This document shows, in pieces, positions 8,452-17,818 of a stretch of DNA of 64,000 nt (positions are counted from its first letter, which is position 1; each line of letters begins with the position of its first letter). The notes under the pieces are model-generated. The model was not told where the DNA came from. It made no database searches and was given only the letters and a program-made list of their open reading frames with translations. The translations under genes were made by a program, and so were the position numbers. The stretch comes from an uncultured Pseudomonadales bacterium (GTDB taxonomy: Bacteria; Pseudomonadota; Gammaproteobacteria; Pseudomonadales; Azotimanducaceae): positions 2,232,001 to 2,296,000 of the forward strand of contig CATOTI010000002.1 of NCBI GenBank assembly GCA_951813295.1. The letters are read 5' to 3'.

Positions 8452-8847
8452 CTATGGCATCTGTGCGTGGCGCGGGTGGTCGCCGGCCAGGGCGTACATG
8501 CTCGGTTTGTCGGCGCAGAAGATCTCGCCGTGCAGTTCGAATACGTCCGGATCGTCGAAGCAACCGACGTTCATGATGTAGGTATCGGGCTTCAGAAGGT
8601 AGAACAGGCTCGAACCGCACGCCTTGCAGAATCCGCGCTCTGCCCAGGCGGACGACTCAAAGCGGCCGAGGTTCTCCTCGCCGTTAAACGTCACCGAATC
8701 GACTTGGGTCGCGAAGCCGGGTGCGCCGCCGTTCCAGCGTCGGCACATCGAGCAATGGCACGCATGGATCTCCCTTTCGGCGCCGGTCACTTCAATGGAA
8801 ATGGCGCCGCACAGGCACTGCCCCGACGCGTTGATCTTTTCCGTCAT
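8452..8847 (-). CDS. GFA-family (CENP-V/GFA) zinc protein
   Basis: A 131-residue protein with the zinc ligands of the glutathione-dependent formaldehyde-activating (GFA) family: 'CLCG' near residue 11, 'CHCSMCRRW' near residue 30 and 'CKACGSSL' near residue 75. The family name comes from S-hydroxymethylglutathione formation, but most members have no proven activity, so I assign only family. The gene lies 25 bp upstream of the SDR start on the same strand and may be co-transcribed with it. It is divergent from the AtoE transporter. No export signal is present. Confidence 0.85.
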   Translation of the reverse strand: MTEKINASGQCLCGAISIEVTGAEREIHACHCSMCRRWNGGAPGFATQVDSVTFNGEENLGRFESSAWAERGFCKACGSSLFYLLKPDTYIMNVGCFDDPDVFELHGEIFCADKPSMYALAGDHPRHAQMP

Positions 8848-8964
8848 CCGTTGATCCTCAAAAGCTCACGTTCTCGTCCTATCCTGCGCCAAACATCGAG
8901 ATACGCAATCGTTGGATCGACACCGTCGGGCACGACACCACTCACTCAAGAACTAGAAGAATCA

Positions 8965-10320
8965 ATGAACCAATTGGCCAATCGAATCATCCGTGTCTTC
9001 GACAAGTACATGCCGGAGCCGTTTGCGTTTGGCGTCCTCATGACGCTGATCGCCATGGTGATCGCCTGGGCGAGCACGGATAGCAGTCCGCCGGAGGTGG
9101 TCGTCGCGTGGGGGGATGGTCTGTCGTCGCTCCTACCGTTCATCACGCAGGTGAGCCTCACCATCCTCTTTGCGTTTTCGCTCGCGCATCTCGGGCCGAT
9201 GCCACGCTTGCTCGCGAGAATGTCCGGGATTCCGAAGACGGCGCGGCAGGCATACGCGTTCTGCGCGCTCTTCACGAGTGCGGTCTGTCTCATCGCCTGG
9301 CCCCTCGGCACGATCCTCGGCGGTCTGATGGCGCGCCAGGTGGCGCTGCGTTTCCGCGAGCGTGATGTGCCCGTTCACTATCCGCTACTCGGTGGCGCGG
9401 CCTTCAGCGGTTTTGTTGTCTGGCATATGGGCTACTCCGCTTCGGCACCGCTCCTCGTGGCGACCGCCGGCAACCCGACGGAGGCGATGCTCGGCGGCGT
9501 TCTGCCGGTAACGGAGACATTGTTGGCGCCCTTCAACCTCGTGATCCTGGTGGCCACGGTGGCCGTGGTTGCCCTCTTCGCGACCCGTCTCGCGCCGCGC
9601 GACGAGGACGTGGAACTCATCGGCCCGACCGAGAGCTCGACGGGCGAGGTACCGTCGGTGTCGTCGAATGAGCGAAGAGAAGGCTTCGCCGGATGGGTCG
9701 AGAGTGCGCGTTGGCCGACCACGGCGCTCGGGTTGTTTCTGCTCGGGTATCTGGCGTTGTGGTTCTACGAGAAGGGGCCGCAGCTCGAACTCAACGTCGT
9801 CAATTGGACGTTTCTCACGCTCTGCCTGCTACTCGCCCGCTCAGCTGTCGATCTCACGAACGTCATGATGCAAGCCGGGCGCGCGGTGATTCCGACGCTG
9901 CTGCAGTACCCGCTCTATGCCGGAATCATGGGCATGATGATGAATACGGGCGTCATGAATCATGTCGCGACGTATTTTGCCGAGACGGCAACGGCCGCGA
10001 CGCTACCGGTCATCGCTTTCCTCTCTGGCGGCCTCATCAACATGTTCATCCCGTCGGGTGGCGCGCAGTGGGCCGTGCAGGGACCGGCTTTCCTGGAAGC
10101 GGCCAAGCTTTTGGGGACCGATCCGGAACTCGTCGTAATGGGCGTCGCGTACGGCGATCAGTGGACCAACATCATCCATCCGTTCGTCGCGATTCCGCTT
10201 CTGATCATGACGGGATTGAAAGCCAACAAGGTGCTTTCTTACTCGTTCATTCTGTTTCTGGCGGCGGGCGTGACCCTCGGGCTCGGGATCTACATCGCGA
10301 GCCTGACCCGGCTTCTCTAG
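8965..10320 (+). CDS. atoE: Short-chain fatty acid transporter, AtoE family
   Basis: A 451-residue, very hydrophobic membrane protein. It begins 'MNQLANRIIRVFDKYMPEPF', the usual AtoE N-terminus, and keeps the family signatures 'SGFVVWHMGYSASAPL', 'FIPSGGAQWAVQGP' and 'YGDQWTNIIHPF'. About ten to twelve membrane spans can be drawn. AtoE carries short-chain fatty acids such as butyrate across the inner membrane. The track ORF starts at 8467, but that extension runs antisense through the GFA gene; ATG 8965 is the family start, with a weak AGAAGA site upstream. It converges with an acyl-CoA synthetase gene, so uptake and CoA activation of small acids may be linked here. Confidence 0.9.
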   Translation: MNQLANRIIRVFDKYMPEPFAFGVLMTLIAMVIAWASTDSSPPEVVVAWGDGLSSLLPFITQVSLTILFAFSLAHLGPMPRLLARMSGIPKTARQAYAFCALFTSAVCLIAWPLGTILGGLMARQVALRFRERDVPVHYPLLGGAAFSGFVVWHMGYSASAPLLVATAGNPTEAMLGGVLPVTETLLAPFNLVILVATVAVVALFATRLAPRDEDVELIGPTESSTGEVPSVSSNERREGFAGWVESARWPTTALGLFLLGYLALWFYEKGPQLELNVVNWTFLTLCLLLARSAVDLTNVMMQAGRAVIPTLLQYPLYAGIMGMMMNTGVMNHVATYFAETATAATLPVIAFLSGGLINMFIPSGGAQWAVQGPAFLEAAKLLGTDPELVVMGVAYGDQWTNIIHPFVAIPLLIMTGLKANKVLSYSFILFLAAGVTLGLGIYIASLTRLL

Positions 10321-10336
10321 GAAAGGTGCTGGGTGC

Positions 10337-11884
10337 TTACACCTGGCGCCGTTGGTGTTGCCAATAGGGATCGCGCAGGTCGCGCTTCAGGATCTTGCCA
10401 GTCGGCGCTTTGGGCAGTGCGTCGACGAAATCGACTGATTTCGGTTTCTGGTACGACGCGAGATGTCGTGCAGCCGCGTCGATGATTTCCTGTTCTGTCG
10501 CCACGTGGCCCGGTTTCAGGACGACGACCGCTTTGACGGCTTCGCCCCAGACATCGTCAGGAATCCCGAACACCGCTGATTCGAGCACGGCCGGATGTTG
10601 ATGGATGGCCGCTTCGACCTGCGTGCTGTAGATGTTCTCACCGCCTGAGATGATCATGTCTTTGGCACGGTCGACGATGAAGATGTAGCCGTCCTCATCC
10701 CAGGTCGCGATGTCGCCGGTCCACATCCAGCCGTCGCGAAGAGTCTCGGCGGAAAGGTCGGGCTTGCGCCAATAGCCGACCATGTTCGCTTCCGATCGAA
10801 TGATGATCTCGCCGGGCGTTCGGCCGTCGAGTGGGATGTCGTTGCCTGCTTTGTCGACCAGACGGACCGACGTGACGAAGCCTTCGCGCCCGCAGGAACT
10901 CAGGCGCTCGGGATGATTCCCGTCGATCGCCTCGGCGTGATCTTCCTGGGACAGGAAACACATCGTCATGCCTTCGGTTTGCCCATAACCCTGGATCAAC
11001 GTGCAGGGAAACTTGTCGAGCGCCGCCGCGACGACGCTCCGCGGCATCGGTCCGCCGCCGTATTGGATATTGCGCAGGCTAGAAAGATCGAAGTCCTCGA
11101 ATTTCTCGTCCGCCATCATCCAATTCAACATCGTCGTGATGCCGAGGAAGGCCGAGACCTTTTCGCGCTCGATCACCTCGAGCGCGGTTCGCGCGTCGAA
11201 GTTGATGAGCACGACCGGGCATCCGTGCGCCATGTAGTTCATCGCGAGGGCGACCGGGATGTGAAACATCTGTCCCGTCAGCATGTAGACGTCGGTCGGC
11301 ACGATCCGTTCAGCGACCGTCTGATTGAGCATGCCCATGAAGAGCGAACGATGGGTGTGCAGAGCACCTTTGGACTCCCCCGTCGTACCGCCGGTGTAGA
11401 GGATCAGCACCGGGTCGTCGCCGCCGATTGTCGATGAGATCGCGGGTTCGTCATCGGCGCCCGTTTCGATCATCGCCTCAAAGGATCCATCGCCTTTTTC
11501 ACCGAAGAAGCGGACGTGATCGACCAGATGCTCGAGTGCGGCGGCCACCTCTTCGTACTCGTCCGAGCAGATGAGCATCTTCGGCTCGCCGTTTTCGATG
11601 ATGCGTGTCACTTCGACGATGCCGAGGCGCCAGTTCATCGGCTGCGCGATCAAGCCGATCCGTGCACACGCGAAATAGATCTCGAGATACTCGATCGAAT
11701 TCTTCGCGAGAATCGCGACGCGATCGCCTTTCTCGAGCCCGGTGTCGAGGAAAGCGTTGGCGAGCTTGACGACCCGTCGATCCAACTCGTGGTAGGTGAT
11801 CCTGCGGTTCTGTGAAACGTCGATGAGCGCGTCGCGGGCCGGGCTCAGCCGCGCGGTTTTGGCGGGAATGAATCCGATGTTCAG
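10337..11884 (-). CDS. AMP-forming acyl-CoA synthetase
   Basis: An ANL-superfamily ligase of about 515 residues. It contains the P-loop 'YTGGTTGESKG', the adenylate motif 'GYGQTEG', 'TGDIATWDEDGYIFIVDRAKD', 'ISGGENIY' and the catalytic lysine near the end in 'PTGKILKRDLR'. It should activate a carboxylic acid to its CoA thioester in the cytoplasm; the substrate cannot be read from sequence. The start is uncertain. CTG 11884, preceded by GAGGGG, gives the typical opening 'NIGFIPAKTARLSP', whereas the track's ATG 11974 adds 30 residues unlike the family and would leave little room for a divergent promoter with the BVMO gene. Confidence 0.88.
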   Translation of the reverse strand: MNIGFIPAKTARLSPARDALIDVSQNRRITYHELDRRVVKLANAFLDTGLEKGDRVAILAKNSIEYLEIYFACARIGLIAQPMNWRLGIVEVTRIIENGEPKMLICSDEYEEVAAALEHLVDHVRFFGEKGDGSFEAMIETGADDEPAISSTIGGDDPVLILYTGGTTGESKGALHTHRSLFMGMLNQTVAERIVPTDVYMLTGQMFHIPVALAMNYMAHGCPVVLINFDARTALEVIEREKVSAFLGITTMLNWMMADEKFEDFDLSSLRNIQYGGGPMPRSVVAAALDKFPCTLIQGYGQTEGMTMCFLSQEDHAEAIDGNHPERLSSCGREGFVTSVRLVDKAGNDIPLDGRTPGEIIIRSEANMVGYWRKPDLSAETLRDGWMWTGDIATWDEDGYIFIVDRAKDMIISGGENIYSTQVEAAIHQHPAVLESAVFGIPDDVWGEAVKAVVVLKPGHVATEQEIIDAAARHLASYQKPKSVDFVDALPKAPTGKILKRDLRDPYWQHQRRQV

Positions 11885-12093
11885 ATCAGTACCCCTCGGT
11901 TCGATGGCTTGTCCGGCACGCACGATTGACCCGAAATCTTGGCGGCCGACGAAGCCAGGTCCGCGCGCCGCCATACGCTATAGTCGACGCAAAGACCCGA
12001 TGCTGGAAGGCCGCGCGAAAGCGCACTCCAGTTGATCCAAGAATTCAGACCTTGAGACCGGTTGTTTGCCGGCCAGTCTTCGGAGGAAATTCC

Positions 12094-13719
12094 GTGTCAT
12101 CAGAAAAGCCTGATTACGATGTGATCGCCATCGGCGCCGGATTCGCGGGGCTTGCCGTCATTCATTTCATGCGCGAGGCGGGGTTGTCGGTCAAGGTATT
12201 GGACCGGGCGTCCGATGTCGGTGGCACATGGACCTGGAACCGTTACCCGGGTGCCGCGACCGATAGCGAGAGCTTCTACTACTGCCTGACGTTCTCCAAA
12301 GAGATTCTCGAGGAGTGGCGTTGGTCGGAGCGCTATTCCGGTTGGGAGGAGACCCTTCGCTACATGCATTTCGTCGCCGACAAGTGCGACATGTGGCCGC
12401 ACATCCAGCTCGACACCGAGATCGTGAGCGCCGACTACGAGGAGGATGCCGGTCTCTGGCGCCTCACCGACGGCGCCGGTGAGACCCATACCTGCAAGTA
12501 CTTTGTGAGCGCGATGGGCATGATTTCGCAGCCCGTCATGCCGAATATCAAAGGCATCGATCAGTTCTCTGGTCCCTGTTTCCATTCATCGCGCTGGCCG
12601 CAGGAAGGTCTCGACTACGCGGGTAAACGCGTCGGCATCATCGGCTGTGGGGCGACGACGGTGCAGATGGTGCCGGTGATGGCCGAAACGGCCGCCAACG
12701 TGACGGTATTCCAGCGCACACCCAACTTCGTGATGCCGGCCGTGCAGAAGCCGATCACGGATGAGTGGGAAGCGGAGATCAAGGCCGACTACCAGGCCAT
12801 CATCGACAAGTGCCGCAATCATGTCTTCGGAATGGCTTTCGATAGCCCGGTGGGTCGCAACATCGCGGATACCGATCCCGACGAGGTTCAGCGTGTTCTC
12901 GAGGAGGAGTACCCGCGCGGGAGTTTCAGCTTCGTTTTCGAGACGTTCGACGACCTACTTGGCAGTGCGGAATCGAACGAGGTGATATCGGAATTCCTGC
13001 GCGCCAAGATCCGTGAAAAGGTGAAGGATCCGGCCGTCGCGGAACTCCTCACGCCGAAGGGCTACCCGCTGTTCGCGAAACGTCCGCCGCTTGATCATGG
13101 CTTCTACGAAGCCTTCAACCGCGACAACGTGCATCTCGTCGATATCAAAGACCGCGAGCCGATCGAGGAAATCACCGCGACGGGAATCCGCACGGCCGAG
13201 GACCACTACGAATTCGACATCATCGTGCTCGCGACCGGGTTTCAGGCCTACACCGGTGCGCTCGAAGCACTCGACATTCGAGGCAAGGGAGGGCTGCTAC
13301 TTCGAGACAAGTGGGAGTCCGTTTCGGGATCCATCATGGGTGTGTTCGTGGCCGATTTCCCGAACATGTTCATGATCACGGGGCCGCAAGCGCCGTTCGC
13401 GAACCTGCCCACGTCGATCGAGCAGAACGTGATGTACATCGCCGATTGCATCAAGAAGATGGAAGCGGAGGAATTCGACGTCTGCGAACCCCGCCAGACG
13501 GCCGAAGACGAATGGGTGGAACACACGGCCGACATTCATGCCCAGACGCTCATGGCGCAGGGCGACCGAGTGAATTCGTGGATGATGGGCGCGAATCTCG
13601 AGAACAAAGCGCCGCGGGTACTGATCTACTTCGGCGGCGCGAACCTCTACTACGACAAGCTGCGCGAGTCGGCCGACGATGGCTTCCCGGAACTGACCTT
13701 CGAGCGGCTCGCCTCGTAA
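12094..13719 (+). CDS. Type I Baeyer-Villiger flavin monooxygenase
   Basis: A 541-residue FAD- and NADPH-dependent monooxygenase. The FAD Rossmann motif is 'GAGFAG' (residues 14-19). The diagnostic BVMO fingerprint FxGxxxHxxxW is present as 'FSGPCFHSSRWP' near residue 160. The NADPH Rossmann is 'IGCGATTVQ', with Thr at the last Gly position. 'LATGFQAYTG' and 'ITGPQAPFANLP' are also typical. Such enzymes insert oxygen next to a ketone to give esters or lactones. GTG 12094 has a GGAGG site seven bases upstream; the track start at 11926 is too far upstream. It is divergent from the acyl-CoA synthetase, and a carboxylesterase that could open products lies about 8 kb away (a tentative link). Confidence 0.92.
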   Translation: MSSEKPDYDVIAIGAGFAGLAVIHFMREAGLSVKVLDRASDVGGTWTWNRYPGAATDSESFYYCLTFSKEILEEWRWSERYSGWEETLRYMHFVADKCDMWPHIQLDTEIVSADYEEDAGLWRLTDGAGETHTCKYFVSAMGMISQPVMPNIKGIDQFSGPCFHSSRWPQEGLDYAGKRVGIIGCGATTVQMVPVMAETAANVTVFQRTPNFVMPAVQKPITDEWEAEIKADYQAIIDKCRNHVFGMAFDSPVGRNIADTDPDEVQRVLEEEYPRGSFSFVFETFDDLLGSAESNEVISEFLRAKIREKVKDPAVAELLTPKGYPLFAKRPPLDHGFYEAFNRDNVHLVDIKDREPIEEITATGIRTAEDHYEFDIIVLATGFQAYTGALEALDIRGKGGLLLRDKWESVSGSIMGVFVADFPNMFMITGPQAPFANLPTSIEQNVMYIADCIKKMEAEEFDVCEPRQTAEDEWVEHTADIHAQTLMAQGDRVNSWMMGANLENKAPRVLIYFGGANLYYDKLRESADDGFPELTFERLAS

Positions 13720-13739
13720 CCGAGTGAGCTCCTAGAGGG

Positions 13740-16700
13740 TCAGGACGCGCGCGCGAGGATCCGCTCGCTCCTGATCACGTCGATGAGTTCGCGCCGCTTC
13801 GTTTCGGCGCGCGCCATGGCCGCCGCCTTGACCGGGCCGAAGCCGCGGATCTCCTGCGGTAGCTCGAGGAGCGCTAGTGCGGCCTGCTCATCACCCCGAT
13901 CCAGACGCTCGATGACGAGTGCCATGTCGGTTTCGTAGCGGCGGATCCATTCCTTTTCCGCACGCCGCTCCACCGACCAACCGAACACGTCGAAAGCGGT
14001 ACCGCGTAGTCGTTTGAGCCGCGCCAGAAGACGAAACGCGGGGAGAATCCAGGTGCCGAAGGCACGTTTCTTGGGGCGACCGTCCGCCGCGCGACCCGGA
14101 AGGAAGGGCGGCGCCAGGTTGAAAGAGAGACTGGGCGATCCATCGAACTGATCGCGCACGCGGTCGAGAAAATCAGTGTCGCTAAACAGACGAGCCGTCT
14201 CGTACTCGTCCTTGTAGGCAAGCAGTTTGGCGTAGTTGATGGCCACGGCTCGGCGAATCGACTCTCGCCTGGCGGGATCGATTCGCCCCTGGATGGCGCT
14301 ATCCATCGCCGTGACGGCCTGGGCATAGCGTTCGGCGAGCTCTGCCGACTGATATGCCGTGAGATGGTCTTGGCGGTGGCGAACGATCTCGTCGGTCGTC
14401 ATGTCGTCCAGCGTCCGCTGGGGTTCCTCGGATCGACTGAAAGCGTCGGGATCGATCGCGAGCTTGCGGCCCCACGCGAGGGCGGCGAGGTTGGGGTCGA
14501 CCGCGACGCCGTTCAACTCGATCGCGCGCTTGATCGACGCGAGTTGCAGCGGGATGAGACCCGACTGCCAGGCATAGCCGAGCATCATCGTGTTGACGGA
14601 GATCGCGTCGCCGGTCACCACCAGTGCGGCGGCGGTGAAGTCCTGGAAGTGTTGCTCGGAGCGCAGCGCGTCAGCGACCGTTCGCTGGGTCGATGCCGTC
14701 CTGAAATCGAAATCACCGTCGAGCACGAATCCGGACGTCGGTGTGAGACTCACGTTGAGTACGCCTTCGGTGCGGTCGGGGTCGCAGAGGGTCGCGACGT
14801 CCCGGGAGGCGGCGACCACGGCATCCGCGGCGATGAGAAGGTCGGTCTGCCCCGCACCGATGCGTGGCGCACGTACACGTTCGGGACTGTCGGCGAGGCG
14901 GATCTGACTCATCACGGAACCGCCTTTCTGTGCGAGTCCGGCCATATCGAGCACAAGAGATGCTTTACCTTCGAGGTGCGCCGCCATGCCGATCACGGCG
15001 CCGATCGTTAGAACCCCCGTGCCGCCGACGCCGGCGATGGCGATGTTCCAGGGCGCGTCGAGCGAGGCGATCACCGGCTCGGGCAGGTCGCGATCGAGCG
15101 GAGCGTTTTCGGCGCTCCCTCGTTTGAGCTCCGCGTTTTCGACCGTGACGAAGGACGGGCAGAAGCCCTTCAAGCAAGAAAAATCCTTGTTGCAGCTCGA
15201 TTGGTTGATTCGGCGTTTGCGTCCGAATTCCGTTTCGAGGGGTTCCACCGAGACGCAATTGGATTGCACGGAACAGTCGCCGCAGCCTTCGCAGACGGCT
15301 TCGTTGATGAAGACGCGACGCGCGGGGTCGGGCATCGTGCCGCGTTTTCGCTTGCGCCGTTTTTCCGCCGCGCACGTTTGTACGTAGACGATCGCAGAGC
15401 AGCCTTCGCTCTCGCGGAGCGTACGCATGACGTGATCGAGTTCGTCCCGGTGGCGGACGCGTACGTCGCTCGCGATGTCGTCGCGCGCGTAGGCTTCCGG
15501 CGCATCGGTCACGATGTAGATCGGCGATACGCCTTCCGCGGCCAACTGGTGTGTGACTTTTTGCGGTGTGAGCTCGCCGTCGAGTGCCTGGCCACCCGTC
15601 ATCGCGACGGCGTCGTTGTAGAGGATCTTGTAGGTCATGTTCGCGCCGGACGCGACCGCCTGGCGGATCGCGAGGACGCCGGAGTGGAAATAGGTACCGT
15701 CGCCCATGTTGACGAACACGTGGTTCTCGTCGGTGAACCGACTCTGTCCCGCCCAAGGCGCGCCTTCCGAACCCATGTGGGTATAGGTGTCGGTGTCCCG
15801 GTCCATCCACTGCGCCATGAAATGACAGCCGATTCCCGATAGCGCGCGGCTGCCCTCCGGCACCTTGGTCGAGCTGTTGTGCGGACACCCGGAACAGAAA
15901 TACGGCGTTCGAACGACATCGGGCGCGAGATTCGACATGGCGACGGTACGTGCATCGAGCGCCTGCCGGGCGGCCGTCACTCGCGCTTTGAGTCCGTCAT
16001 TCGCGGGGAGGCGCGCGATACGAGCCGCGATCGCCCGGGCGATTGCCTCGGCATCCAGCCCTGTGATACAGGATAAAAGCTCTTTGCCGTGCTCGTCGTA
16101 TTTTCCGACGACTGTCCGCGGGGTGTTCGCGGCGTTGAAGAGATGCGATTTGAGCTGGCCTTCAATCAGATCGCGGCGTTCTTCGACCACGAGGATATCG
16201 TCGAAGCCCTCGGCGAACTCGCGGATTCCGCGCGGTTCGAGCGGCCAGGGCATGCGCACCTTGTAGACCCAGAGACCGAGTTCCTCGCGCTCGACGGTAC
16301 CAATGCCCAGTCGGTCGAGCGCTTCGAGAACGTCTTCGAAAGCCTTGCCCGAGGCGACGATTCCGAACTGTTTGCGTCGCGTTGAAAGAACCACCTGATC
16401 GATCTGGTTGGCGTGGGCGAAGGCGAGTGCGGCGGGCAGCTTGTAGCGTTGGAGACGCTCGTCCTGAGCAAGAAAGGGATCGGGTGAGCGCAGGGAGAGC
16501 CCGCCGGGCGGAATCTCGACCTCAGGGATCACGAACTGGCGACGCTCCTGCGCGAGATCGACGACACCCGTGGTTTCCACCGTATCGGCGATGACTTTGA
16601 AGCCGATCCAGCAGCCCGAGAAGCGCGACATCGCGAGGCCCAAGAGACCCAGCTCGAGGAATTCCTGGACGGACGACGGATAGAGCACGGGGACGAAAGC

Positions 16701-17198
16701 GGCGATGAAGGTCTGGTCGGACTGCGCCGGTAAGGTGGACGATTTGCAGGTGTGATCATCCCCCGCGATAGCGAGCACGCCGCCGCGGGGGTGTGTTCCG
16801 GCGGCGTTGGCGTGCTTCAAGGCATCGCCGGATCGATCGACACCCGGGACCTTTCCGTACCAGAGTCCGAACACCCCGTCGCGCGTCGGCGCCGACGAAA
16901 GCGCAATCTGCTGGGTCCCCCAGATCGCCGACACGCCGAGGTCTTCGTTGACGGCCGGCATAAACTCGACGTGGTGTTCGCGCAGGCGCTTGGTCTGGCG
17001 ATTGAGCTCCATGTCGTAGCCGCCGAGCGGCGAACCCCGATATCCCGAGATGAAACCGCCCGTGTCGAGGCCCGCCGCCGCATCCCGACGAATCTGGGTG
17101 AGCGGAAGTCTGACAAGCGCCTGGGTACCCGATATGAAAACCGGGCCTTCGGTTGCCTCGTACTTATCGTCGAGCGTGATCTCGTTTTCTTTCTGCAT
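13740..17198 (-). CDS. Fused indolepyruvate ferredoxin oxidoreductase (IorAB type)
   Basis: A 1152-residue fusion of the alpha and beta/gamma parts of 2-oxoacid:ferredoxin oxidoreductase, a usual length for this bacterial family. The opening 'ISGTQALVRLPL' and 'SGYRGSPLGGYD' are family signatures. The thiamine-diphosphate domain has 'FCSGCPHN' near residue 434 and 'GDGTYFHSG' near residue 503. A cysteine-rich 4Fe-4S segment ('CEGCGDC' ... 'CLKGFCPS') lies near residues 630-680. The gamma-type domain begins at 'GVGGTGVLT' near residue 722, and a C-terminal helical extension (DUF6537-like) follows. It oxidatively decarboxylates aryl- or branched-chain 2-oxoacids to acyl-CoA in the cytoplasm. 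ATG 17198 follows an AAAGG site. purE lies 132 bp upstream on the same strand. Confidence 0.93.
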   Translation of the reverse strand: MQKENEITLDDKYEATEGPVFISGTQALVRLPLTQIRRDAAAGLDTGGFISGYRGSPLGGYDMELNRQTKRLREHHVEFMPAVNEDLGVSAIWGTQQIALSSAPTRDGVFGLWYGKVPGVDRSGDALKHANAAGTHPRGGVLAIAGDDHTCKSSTLPAQSDQTFIAAFVPVLYPSSVQEFLELGLLGLAMSRFSGCWIGFKVIADTVETTGVVDLAQERRQFVIPEVEIPPGGLSLRSPDPFLAQDERLQRYKLPAALAFAHANQIDQVVLSTRRKQFGIVASGKAFEDVLEALDRLGIGTVEREELGLWVYKVRMPWPLEPRGIREFAEGFDDILVVEERRDLIEGQLKSHLFNAANTPRTVVGKYDEHGKELLSCITGLDAEAIARAIAARIARLPANDGLKARVTAARQALDARTVAMSNLAPDVVRTPYFCSGCPHNSSTKVPEGSRALSGIGCHFMAQWMDRDTDTYTHMGSEGAPWAGQSRFTDENHVFVNMGDGTYFHSGVLAIRQAVASGANMTYKILYNDAVAMTGGQALDGELTPQKVTHQLAAEGVSPIYIVTDAPEAYARDDIASDVRVRHRDELDHVMRTLRESEGCSAIVYVQTCAAEKRRKRKRGTMPDPARRVFINEAVCEGCGDCSVQSNCVSVEPLETEFGRKRRINQSSCNKDFSCLKGFCPSFVTVENAELKRGSAENAPLDRDLPEPVIASLDAPWNIAIAGVGGTGVLTIGAVIGMAAHLEGKASLVLDMAGLAQKGGSVMSQIRLADSPERVRAPRIGAGQTDLLIAADAVVAASRDVATLCDPDRTEGVLNVSLTPTSGFVLDGDFDFRTASTQRTVADALRSEQHFQDFTAAALVVTGDAISVNTMMLGYAWQSGLIPLQLASIKRAIELNGVAVDPNLAALAWGRKLAIDPDAFSRSEEPQRTLDDMTTDEIVRHRQDHLTAYQSAELAERYAQAVTAMDSAIQGRIDPARRESIRRAVAINYAKLLAYKDEYETARLFSDTDFLDRVRDQFDGSPSLSFNLAPPFLPGRAADGRPKKRAFGTWILPAFRLLARLKRLRGTAFDVFGWSVERRAEKEWIRRYETDMALVIERLDRGDEQAALALLELPQEIRGFGPVKAAAMARAETKRRELIDVIRSERILARAS

Positions 17199-17329
17199 GA
17201 CCTTTTATCGAAGACTCCAGGTGCGGGCCTCGCAGGTGATTGCGAGGAGCTGAAGTATCTTCGATGACGTTGGGCGACGTCTTGCCTCTCGGAAAAGGGC
17301 TCGAGGCGAGTGGTGACGGTCCGCGACGC

Positions 17330-17818
17330 TCAGGGGCCGGTCGAAAGCTCCTGGGCGCTCTTTCGGACCTTGTCAGCCAGGGCATCCTTGAAGGCGCGAA
17401 GTCGCTCGCGCAGCGCGGAGTCGCCTTTCGAGACGATCTGCGCGGCGAGGATTCCGGCGTTCCGACCGCCGTCGATCGCTACCGTTGCGACCGGAACACC
17501 CGCCGGCATCTGCACGATCGACAGGAGCGAATCCTGGCCCTCGAGGCTCGTGGCGTTGACCGGCACCCCGATTACCGGCAACACCGTCATGGCAGCCATC
17601 ATCCCGGGAAGATGTGCGGCCCCGCCGGCGCCGGCGATCACGACATCGAGTCCACGCGCTTCGGCGGTCGTTGCGTAGTCGTAAAGCCGTTGTGGCGTGC
17701 GATGGGCGCTCACGATTTCGATTTCGTGCGGCACGTCGAGTTCATCGAGCACCTCGCCAGCCGCGGCCATGACACGAAGATCGGACGTGCTCCCCATGAC
17801 GATCCCGACGCTCGTCAT
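17330..17818 (-). CDS. purE: N5-carboxyaminoimidazole ribonucleotide mutase
   Basis: A 162-residue class I PurE with the signatures 'GIVMGSTSDL', 'SAHRTPQRL', 'AGAGGAAHLPGM' and 'GVPVNATSLEGQDSLLSIVQMP'. It rearranges N5-CAIR to CAIR in purine synthesis. Its ATG overlaps the purK stop codon as ATGA (17815-17818), so translation is probably coupled to PurK, the enzyme of the previous step. It is complete and shows nothing unusual. Confidence 0.97.
   Translation of the reverse strand: MTSVGIVMGSTSDLRVMAAAGEVLDELDVPHEIEIVSAHRTPQRLYDYATTAEARGLDVVIAGAGGAAHLPGMMAAMTVLPVIGVPVNATSLEGQDSLLSIVQMPAGVPVATVAIDGGRNAGILAAQIVSKGDSALRERLRAFKDALADKVRKSAQELSTGP

Noticed and set aside
8467-8964. Upstream extension of the AtoE ORF
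   Set aside because: It runs antisense through the GFA gene, and the family N-terminus begins at ATG 8965.
11926-12093. N-terminal extension of the BVMO ORF
   Set aside because: Overlaps the divergent ligase region; GTG 12094 has a GGAGG site and the normal N-terminus.
14364-15011. Long plus-strand ORF inside iorAB
   Set aside because: Shadow of the GC-rich minus-strand gene; composition is typical of an antisense frame.
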